Assembly (NCBI GenBank): GCA_045546175.1
Contig: JAZQCI010000081.1
Span: 1 to 13,584 of the forward strand
DNA from: CAG-791 sp045546175
GTDB taxonomy: Bacteria > Bacillota > Clostridia > Lachnospirales > Lachnospiraceae
Reading direction: 5' to 3'
Length of the DNA stretch: 13,584 bases
The stretch's first letter is position 1. Each line of letters begins with the position of its first letter. Both the position numbers and the translations under genes were made by a program. Below are positions 1-4,806 of the stretch, piece by piece. The notes beneath the pieces are model-generated. The model was not told the origin of the DNA. It saw only the letters and a list, made by a program, of their open reading frames with translations, and did no database searches.

Positions 1-34
1 ACATGATATAGTTCAGCACACTAAGTGCTGAATT

Positions 35-63
35 AAACAAAGAAACCCCGCCACAAGGCGGGG
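35..63 (-). terminator. Riboswitch expression-platform terminator
   Basis: On the minus strand CCCCGCC-TTGT-GGCGGGG (63-46) forms a perfect 7-bp stem with a 4-base loop, followed directly by TTTCTTTGTTT. It lies about 100 bases downstream of the B12 box. This is the expected place for a ligand-controlled intrinsic terminator. Two further hairpins lie between aptamer and terminator (arms CGGTG 82-86 / CACCG 94-98, and GGAATC / GATTCC around 134-161) and could be part of the switching structure; that role is inference. Confidence 0.85.
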
Positions 64-162
64 TGTATACGACAAACAGACCGGTGCAGATTCCACCGAC
101 CTCACTTTTTCGTACAGCCAATGCCTCGTGGCCCGGAATCCGCGAATTCTCACAGATTCCCC

Positions 163-345
163 GTACTGCGGCAGGCAGGTCTCCCGGCTGATCGATCAGG
201 CGCGCCCTGCCTCCCTTCCCGGTCTCCCAGTGGTCTTAAGGCGGGCGCTCTCGAATCACGGTGACGAGATCGTGCGGGACTTGCACCCGCTTCCCTTTTC
301 ACCGGACAGGCTCAGCTGCGGCCGAACCTGCCCGACACCTTCCGC
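163..345 (-). promoter_or_regulatory. Cobalamin (vitamin B12) riboswitch aptamer
   Basis: Read on the minus strand, this stretch has the conserved cobalamin aptamer blocks in the right order. First comes a GGGAAGCGGGTGCAAGTCCC-type segment (about 296-277) followed by CTCGTCACCGTGA. A CCACTGGGAGACCGGGAAGG segment follows (about 233-214). Last is the B12 box CAGCCGGGAGACCTGCC at 190-174. The P1/P2 region closes by pairing GGCAGG near 329-334 with CCTGCC near 174-179. The family is known to bind adenosyl- or related cobalamins in the leader of B12 transport, synthesis or B12-independent isozyme genes and to lower expression when the ligand is present. The regulated gene must lie to the left of position 1, so it cannot be named here. 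The boundaries are approximate. Confidence 0.93.
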
Positions 346-394
346 ATTATTAAGGTTTGCAGTAAGGCTCGCAGAGCGAGTCGCTGCACCTTCG

Positions 395-414
395 AAAACC
401 CGCCTGACGGGCTT
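395..414 (-). terminator. Intrinsic terminator behind the HTH-Uma2 gene
   Basis: On the minus strand AAGCCCG-TCAGG-CGGGTTT forms a stem of up to 7 bp (one G-U pair) running into a short T tract. It lies about 100 bases past the stop codon of the HTH-Uma2 gene and before the riboswitch, so it would separate the two transcription units. The T tract is short, so efficiency is uncertain. Just beyond it (366-380) is another hairpin, GGCTCGC-AGA-GCGAGTC, with no T tract. Confidence 0.55.
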
Positions 415-483
415 CTGATTCTCTCATCCTATCACAATCCATGCGATCAAACAATGTTCGAAACCGGCGGCAGACATCCTGCC

Positions 484-530
484 GGGATCACAGGTCTCAC
501 AAAAGTCCAGGGATCACAGCTCCCACAAAA
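484..530 (-). repeat. Short tandem duplication at the 3' end of the HTH-Uma2 gene
   Basis: Two 21-base copies (plus-strand 510-530 and 484-504, offset 26 bases) agree at 19 positions. The first contains the last codons and the stop of the HTH-Uma2 gene (stop at 514-516); the second lies just behind the stop. It looks like a local slip duplication of the gene's tail. No function is evident. Confidence 0.6.
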
Positions 531-1380
531 AACCGATTGTCTCAACCATCTCCCTAAGGTCGATCCTGCAGGCGCCGTCCCAGATCAGAACCGGGACCTC
601 CGATTGGAAGTTGTAAATGGTCGGGATTTCCAAATGATCAAGGTCGTACTGTACCACCACCTTCTTCTCCGGATCCACCATCCAGTACTCTCTGACGCCG
701 GCTTCCGAATACTTGTACATCTTGAGCTGCATATCTTTCCTGCGGGTTGAAGGAGACAACACTTCGATAACCAGGTCCGGCGCTCCGAACACCCTGCCGT
801 TTTTGTATTTGGACCTGTCGCACACCACGAGCACGTCTGGCTGTACGACTGTCTTGTCGTCACAGTCCAGCTGTACATCCACCGGCGATATAAAGGGAAA
901 ACAGGGCCCCTTATTCTCCATGACGAAGTCCAGAAATTTCTTGTGCAAAAAGCCCGCTATACCCTGATGGATCGTCGTTGGCGCCGCCATATCATAAAAG
1001 ACGCCGTCAATCAGTTCCACTCGCTGCTCATCCGGAAGTTTCAGATAATCTTCCAGTGTGTAAAGCGGTTTTCCGGCTGTGTCCGGATTTCCGCTCGCCG
1101 GGTGGATGCCGTAGGCTGCGGGCATTTCACCGACCTTACTCGCTGTCGGAGCAAGATCTTCATAAGTATAACTGCCGCTTTTTCTCTCGTCCGGCTTCCC
1201 GCTCTCCAACACCTTCTCCAAAGCCTCAATCGTGTCTCTCCGCGGTGAAGAAGTGGCACCGGCAAACACCTTCTGCACCGTGCTGAGCGGTATTCCGGAG
1301 CGGTCTGCGATCATCTGATTTGTATATCCGAGTTCTCTCTTTCGCCTCTTCATCTCCTCGATAGTCATTCTGCTCATCAC
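514..1380 (-). CDS. XRE-type HTH / Uma2 family (DUF820) nuclease-fold protein
   Basis: 288 residues in two parts. Residues about 5-58 form a Cro/C1-type helix-turn-helix (core NQMIADRSGIPLSTVQKVFAG), a likely DNA-binding domain. Residues about 106-275 match the Uma2 family (Pfam DUF820), a PD-(D/E)xK nuclease-like fold: YTLEDYLKL at 107-115, VELIDG with E122, QPD at 180-182, and PDLVIEVLSPSTRRKD at 201-216 with D202, E207 and K215 as candidate catalytic residues. About 45 residues of low-complexity linker separate them. The start given is GTG; ATG at 1377 follows at once, and the AGAGGAG site at 1387-1382 sits closer than usual to either, so ATG at 1368 is also possible. The gene stands alone, with a promoter rich in repeated motifs and a terminator behind. 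The cellular role of Uma2 proteins is not settled; whether this one cuts DNA or is a repressor-like protein is unknown. Confidence 0.88.
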   Translation of the reverse strand: MMSRMTIEEMKRRKRELGYTNQMIADRSGIPLSTVQKVFAGATSSPRRDTIEALEKVLESGKPDERKSGSYTYEDLAPTASKVGEMPAAYGIHPASGNPDTAGKPLYTLEDYLKLPDEQRVELIDGVFYDMAAPTTIHQGIAGFLHKKFLDFVMENKGPCFPFISPVDVQLDCDDKTVVQPDVLVVCDRSKYKNGRVFGAPDLVIEVLSPSTRRKDMQLKMYKYSEAGVREYWMVDPEKKVVVQYDLDHLEIPTIYNFQSEVPVLIWDGACRIDLREMVETIGFLWEL

Positions 1381-1410
1381 GCTCCTCTCTGGTCCTGAAA
1401 TCAGTCATTC

Positions 1411-1552
1411 ATTTCCAGTATATTACCATATTTTCCGTTCGATTGCAGCCATTATTTCCATTATATTTCCATTTAGTTCCGGATATGGCAACTCTTATGT
1501 CTGATTTGGCAATTATTGTGCTCGGAAATTTTGTCTCTGATTTGGAAATTTT
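1411..1552. repeat. Array of TGGAAAT / ATTTCCA motifs around the HTH-Uma2 promoter
   Basis: On the plus strand ATTTCCA occurs at 1411-1417, 1454-1460 and 1465-1471, with looser copies TTTTCCG (1431-1437) and AGTTCCG (1475-1481). In the opposite orientation are TGGCAAC (1486-1492), TGGCAAT (1507-1513), CGGAAAT (1523-1529) and TGGAAAT (1543-1549). The last set includes a 15-base near-exact direct repeat, TCTGATTTGGMAATT, at 1500-1514 and 1536-1550. Some copies are 10-11 bases apart, one helical turn. Operator function for the HTH-Uma2 protein is inference. The remainder of 1553-1612 shows nothing else. Confidence 0.5.
1420..1448 (-). promoter_or_regulatory. Predicted extended -10 promoter of the HTH-Uma2 gene
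   Basis: On the minus strand TGG-TAATAT (1428-1420) is an extended -10 element. A weak -35-like CTGCAA (1448-1443) lies 17 bases upstream. The start codon is about 40 bases downstream. The TGGAAA motifs described separately lie on both sides and inside the spacer. Confidence 0.5.
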
Positions 1553-1612
1553 CTTTGTCCGTCACCGAGAGCGTTTTATGCAACAGCCTATCTGCAGAGG
1601 CAGCCTCCTTAG

Positions 1613-2125
1613 TTATCGTCTCACTACCCCGCGCAGCTCCTCTCCCGCCGCATACCGGCCGAGATTGTCAATAAACAGCCTGATAATCCTGCGGAGTGTC
1701 TCCTGCATATGATATCCGCCCGCAACGTGCGGTGTCAGAAGAAGGTTCTCGCATTTCCACAGCGAGTCCATTTGATTTCTGTGATACAGCCCGAGCTTTT
1801 TGACCAGGTAAAAGGTCGACGCCAGCATATGTTCGCTGACCGACAGCTCATAACAGCCCGCCGCATTCGTCAATATCGTCTGTGCCGGAAGGACTCCTTC
1901 TTTCACATACTGATCCGCGCCGGCGGTGTTCAGCTGCAGCCACTTCAGGTTCGAGGCCCCTGCCAGCTTGTCAGGCACCACATTGCCCAGAATGATGTCC
2001 GCCTCCCGGATCTCTTCCTCCGTGGCCTTATCCCGCTCTGTAAAAACATAGTCCGCATCCGGCATCTTGGATTGCAGCTCGATGCGTTCCTCCTCCGTAA
2101 GGGGTACGGTAACAAGTATTTTCAT
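1613..2125 (-). pseudogene. D-2-hydroxyacid dehydrogenase remnant lacking its NAD-binding domain
   Basis: Full-length family members are about 310-330 residues; this frame has 170. Residues 1-120 are the N-terminal part of the catalytic domain, with the typical stretch LKWLQLNTAGADQYVKEG and NAAGCYELSVSEHMLA. Residues 122-170 are the C-terminal part, starting LWKCENLLLTPHVAGGYHM with the active-site His of TPH. The whole Rossmann domain between them, including GxGxxG and the catalytic Arg and Glu, is missing, with the reading frame kept. The join falls at about 1750-1768, at SLWK. Intact proteins often have LWK-like triplets near both points, so recombination at a microhomology is plausible. 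The start at 2125 is set by AAGGAGG at 2131-2137; an upstream ATG at 2158 in the same frame has no such site. The protein cannot bind NAD in the normal way and is probably inactive, although promoter and ribosome site look intact. Confidence 0.85.
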
Positions 2126-2242
2126 AGTTTCCTCCTTATTGAATTTTCTCTGAGTCAATTCATAGCCAACTCTTAGCTTTTAGTCCGAGTATTTAGTCCG
2201 AGTTTTCAGTTCCAGGCGCGAGTCTCTGCGTCGTTTGCAAGT

Positions 2243-2272
2243 ATTATCAACCATACGTTTGTCAATTGTCGA
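2243..2272 (-). promoter_or_regulatory. Predicted promoter of the dehydrogenase remnant
   Basis: On the minus strand TCGACA (2272-2267) and GATAAT (2248-2243) are spaced by 18 bases and lie about 120 bases before the start codon. A TTGACA (2265-2260) lies within the spacer. The call rests on hexamer match only. Confidence 0.4.
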
Positions 2273-2369
2273 TATTAAAAACGTAAAATACTCCATAAAC
2301 ATGAAATGATGGTTACAGCTGCTCCGGTCTGTTTTTCTTGCATTGCGCTTGCTTTCTGGCTTCTGCAAT

Positions 2370-2487
2370 GCACTTCCGACTTGCGCCAGAACCCGCCCCG
2401 CTCGCTCCGCGAGCCCGGACTCCCCAAAGCACTTCCCGCGCGCAGTAACGCGCGCTCCACTCGCTCCGCGAGCCCCCAATTTTAGGC
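2370..2487. repeat. Degenerate 59-bp tandem repeat with CTCGC-TCC-GCGAG palindromes
   Basis: Two consecutive units of about 59 bases (2370-2428 and 2429-2487) each start with GCACTTCC and each contain CTCGCTCCGCGAGCCC (2401-2416 and 2460-2475, identical over 16 bases). That core is a hairpin, CTCGC-TCC-GCGAG. Between them CGCGCG-CAGTAA-CGCGCG (2437-2454) forms another. The stretch is much more GC-rich than the flanks. No T tract follows, so these are not obvious terminators. Confidence 0.6.
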
Positions 2488-2741
2488 ACAAAGCTCCATA
2501 TCAGCGAAAACAAATCCCAATGCCTTCGAGAAAACACTTATTTCCGGTCAATTCCGGAATTCTTTTTCCATAGTTTTAGGCAATAACGCATTCCATGGAC
2601 AATTTATCTTCCAATCTCAGCTTTTAGCACTTACACTTGAGGAATTATTGGGAGATGAAACTGTCAAACACCGCGTTTATGCCTAACGGCACTGCAGGAA
2701 GCCCACGAAAGCCCCCTCCGTCTCCAACTCCATACGATAAA

Positions 2742-2906
2742 GTAACTATTCAGCACCCCACGTCCCAAATGCTGCGCATTCGGGACCGTGGGCGTCCAGA
2801 GGCGCTCCGCGCCTTGTCCGCCCCGTAAAAATAATCAAAAGAAGGACCGGCGAGCGAGCTCTCCGGTCCTTCTTTTGATTATTTTTACGGGGTGCTGAAT
2901 AATTAC
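2742..2906. repeat. Structured 165-bp element: terminal inverted repeats around three hairpins
   Basis: The ends GTAACTATTCAGCACCCC (2742-2759) and GGGGTGCTGAATAATTAC (2889-2906) are inverted repeats matching at 17 of 18 positions. Inside lie three hairpins. 2757-2792 has arms GTCCCAAATGC / GCATTCGGGAC with one mismatch, extended by CCCAC / GTGGG across a bulge. 2801-2813 is GGCGC-TCC-GCGCC. 2821-2892 is a palindrome with perfect 30-base arms and a 12-base centre that can pair further (GAGC / GCTC). The CCCC and GGGG blocks are shared, so the outer stem and the inner hairpins compete. No open reading frame is convincing and no target-site duplication is clear. It could be a MITE-like or REP-like mobile element, or a folded RNA or terminator. 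It ends 10 bases before the symporter's predicted -35 box. Confidence 0.7.
2821..2892. terminator. Long perfect hairpin, possible bidirectional terminator
   Basis: The arms 2821-2850 and 2863-2892 are perfectly complementary over 30 bases and hold A/T-rich tracts (GTAAAAATAATC and its complement) inside the stem. A GC-rich upper stem (GAAGGACCGG) followed by TCCTTCTTTTGATTATTTTT resembles an intrinsic terminator on either strand. The perfect extension beyond the T tract is unusual, since ordinary terminators do not need it. It may insulate the symporter promoter from read-through; this is inference. Confidence 0.45.
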
Positions 2907-2915
2907 AAAAAATCA

Positions 2916-2944
2916 TTGACGCCTCCCCCAATCAGTGTTACACT
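2916..2944 (+). promoter_or_regulatory. Predicted promoter of the symporter gene
   Basis: TTGACG (2916-2921) and TACACT (2939-2944) are separated by 17 bases, and TG at 2936-2937 makes an extended -10. It lies about 110 bases before the start codon and is followed by operator-like palindromes. Confidence 0.6.
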
Positions 2945-2992
2945 TCAAAGCGTCGACGCATTGCACTTTAAAGTGCTAAACTTTAAAGCACT
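2943..2992 (+). promoter_or_regulatory. Operator-like palindromes between symporter promoter and start
   Basis: GCACTTTAAAGTGC (2963-2976) is a perfect 14-bp palindrome. AGTGCT (2972-2977) and AGCACT (2987-2992) form a second, overlapping inverted repeat. CTTYAAAG occurs three times, at 2943-2950, 2966-2973 and 2981-2988. Position just after the predicted start site suits a repressor site. No regulator gene sits beside it, so the partner is unknown. Confidence 0.5.
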
Positions 2993-3055
2993 AAACCAGA
3001 ATAAAGCAATTCTTCCGCCGACCCGTACGACAAACACATAAAGGAGGATACTCAA

Positions 3056-4600
3056 ATGATTATCAAAATTTTGATGCTTCTGCTGTTCTTTACCGTTATG
3101 GTGGGCATCGGTTTCTATTGCAGGCAGACTGCCACCGATGTCAACGGATTCGTCCTGGGCGGCCGCTCCGTCGGTCCCTGGCTCACAGCATTTGCGTACG
3201 GAACCTCCTATTTCTCCGCGGTCATTTTCGTGGGATACGCGGGACAGTTCGGCTGGAAATACGGCATCGCAGCGACCTGGGTCGGAATCGGCAACGCCCT
3301 GATCGGCTCCCTGATGGCCTGGCGGATTCTGGGAAGACGCACAAGGATCATGACCCAGCATCTGGACACGGCTACCATGCCTGAATTTTTTGGCAGGAGA
3401 TTCGGAAGCGAGAACCTCAAGATCGCCGCTTCCATCATCACCTTCATCTTTATGATCCCTTACACGGCCTCCCTGTACAACGGTCTGTCCAGACTGTTCG
3501 GAATGGCCTTCAACATTGACTATTCCATCTGCGTAGTGGTCATGGCCGTGCTCACCGGCGTTTACGTCATCGTGGGCGGCTACATGGCGACCGCCGTCAA
3601 CGATTTCATCCAGGGTATCATCATGCTGTTCGGTATCGTCGCGGTCATTCTCGCCGTGCTGAATACAAACGGCGGACTGCTGGCTGCTCTGGACGGCCTT
3701 GCAAAAGTGACAGACGAGACGGTTTCCACAACACCCGGCGTCTTCAACTCCTTCCTGGGTCCCGATCCCTTCAACCTTCTGGGCGTCGTCATCCTGACCT
3801 CCCTGGGCACATGGGGCCTTCCCCAGATGGTGCAGAAGTTCTACGCCATCAGAAACGAGAAGTCCATTGAGACCGGCACCGTCATCTCCACTTTCTTTGC
3901 CATCGTAGTGGCGGGCGGGTGCTACTTCCTGGGCGGTTTCGGCCGTCTGTTCTCCGATAAGATCGATATCGCGGCAAACGGATACGACTCTGTCGTTCCC
4001 ACCATGCTCTCGGGTCTTCCGGACATCCTGATCGGCGTCGTGGTCATCCTGGTGCTCTCCGCATCCATGTCCACTCTGTCCTCGCTGGTTCTCACTTCCA
4101 GTTCCACGATCACACTGGACCTGATCCGCGGACACGTTTTCAAGAAACTCGAGGAGAAGAAGCAGCTTCTGATCATGCGCTGGCTGATCGTGCTCTTCAT
4201 CCTGATCTCCGTGATCATCGCTCTGATCCAGTACAAGTCCAACGTGACTTTCATCGCGCAGCTGATGGGTATCTCCTGGGGTGCGATGGCAGGCGCCTTC
4301 CTGGCTCCTTTCCTCTACGGCCTGTACTGGAAGAAGACGACGCCTCTGGCCTGCTGGGTGAACTTCCTCTTCTCCGTTATCTTCATGCTGGTGAACATGC
4401 TTGCGCGCCCGTCTCTTCCGGCTGTGCTGCAGTCTCCCATTAACGCGGGCGCCTTCTGCATGCTGATCGGACTTGTGATCGTCCCGGTCGTATCCGTAAT
4501 CACGCCTAAGCCGGATCAGGCACTCGTTGATGATGCTTTCTCCAGCTACAGCAAGAAGGTTCTTGTGCAGCAGACGGAAGCGCTGAGTGACGAAGAATAA
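3056..4600 (+). CDS. Sodium:solute symporter (SSS family)
   Basis: 514 residues, within the usual length of the SSS family (Pfam SSF), which imports organic solutes with Na+. The protein is a series of hydrophobic segments from residue 2 to about 485, consistent with about 13 membrane helices, with a polar cytoplasmic tail. Family marks are GGYMATAVNDFIQ at 174-186 and the serine/threonine-rich SASMSTLSSLVLTSSST at 335-351, which corresponds to the helix giving the conserved Na+ site. The start is set by AAGGAGG (3040-3046) nine bases before ATG. The next gene is a GlcD-type FAD oxidase on the same strand, and a broken 2-hydroxyacid dehydrogenase lies upstream, so a 2-hydroxy acid such as lactate or glycolate is a reasonable guess for the substrate. 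SSS substrates cannot be read from sequence; proline, pantothenate, sugars or short carboxylates remain possible. Confidence 0.92.
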   Translation: MIIKILMLLLFFTVMVGIGFYCRQTATDVNGFVLGGRSVGPWLTAFAYGTSYFSAVIFVGYAGQFGWKYGIAATWVGIGNALIGSLMAWRILGRRTRIMTQHLDTATMPEFFGRRFGSENLKIAASIITFIFMIPYTASLYNGLSRLFGMAFNIDYSICVVVMAVLTGVYVIVGGYMATAVNDFIQGIIMLFGIVAVILAVLNTNGGLLAALDGLAKVTDETVSTTPGVFNSFLGPDPFNLLGVVILTSLGTWGLPQMVQKFYAIRNEKSIETGTVISTFFAIVVAGGCYFLGGFGRLFSDKIDIAANGYDSVVPTMLSGLPDILIGVVVILVLSASMSTLSSLVLTSSSTITLDLIRGHVFKKLEEKKQLLIMRWLIVLFILISVIIALIQYKSNVTFIAQLMGISWGAMAGAFLAPFLYGLYWKKTTPLACWVNFLFSVIFMLVNMLARPSLPAVLQSPINAGAFCMLIGLVIVPVVSVITPKPDQALVDDAFSSYSKKVLVQQTEALSDEE

Positions 4601-4669
4601 GCGCCGCCTGAAAAACAACCGATCTTCGCGCAATACGCCGCAATATGCCGCGTCAAAGCGATAAAGTGA

Positions 4670-4698
4670 TTGAAAAGTCGCTTAAGCGCAACTATTAT
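4670..4698 (+). promoter_or_regulatory. Predicted promoter of the FAD oxidase with a palindrome in its spacer
   Basis: TTGAAA (4670-4675) and TATTAT (4693-4698) are spaced by exactly 17 bases. The spacer holds the perfect palindrome CGCTTAAGCG (4679-4688), a good place for a repressor site. The oxidase can therefore be transcribed apart from the symporter, although read-through is possible because no terminator is visible in 4601-4660. Confidence 0.6.
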
Positions 4699-4713
4699 AT
4701 TGATGATTAACGT

Positions 4714-4747
4714 CCCACGTCCCGAGAGAACTTTCCCGAGACGTGGG
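4714..4747 (+). promoter_or_regulatory. Hairpin in the 5' leader of the FAD oxidase mRNA
   Basis: CCCACGTC (4714-4721) and GACGTGGG (4740-4747) are perfect 8-base arms, with two further possible pairs past one mismatch. It lies between the predicted promoter and the start codon. No T tract follows, so a terminator is unlikely; it may be a leader structure affecting stability or translation. Confidence 0.45.
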
Positions 4748-4806
4748 TATCCTTGTTCCATGAACACATACATTCAACAGGATGACATAGAAGAAAGGAA
4801 CGGCAC

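Noticed and set aside
128..418. Plus-strand open frame of 96 codons at the left edge
   Set aside because: It runs antisense through the conserved cobalamin riboswitch and has no ribosome binding site.
1411..1552. Motif array considered as a small CRISPR
   Set aside because: The repeated units are only 7-15 bases, occur in both orientations at irregular spacing and have no cas genes nearby.
2180..2828. Several short open frames (61-103 codons) on both strands in the large gap
   Set aside because: They are Arg/Ala/Pro/Ser-rich readings of the GC-rich repeats, lack ribosome sites and resemble no protein.
2945..4633. Long minus-strand open frame (562 codons) opposite the symporter
   Set aside because: Its product is rich in His, Asp, Glu and Gln with no recognisable domain, as expected from the antisense frame of a membrane-protein gene, and the plus-strand symporter is unmistakable.
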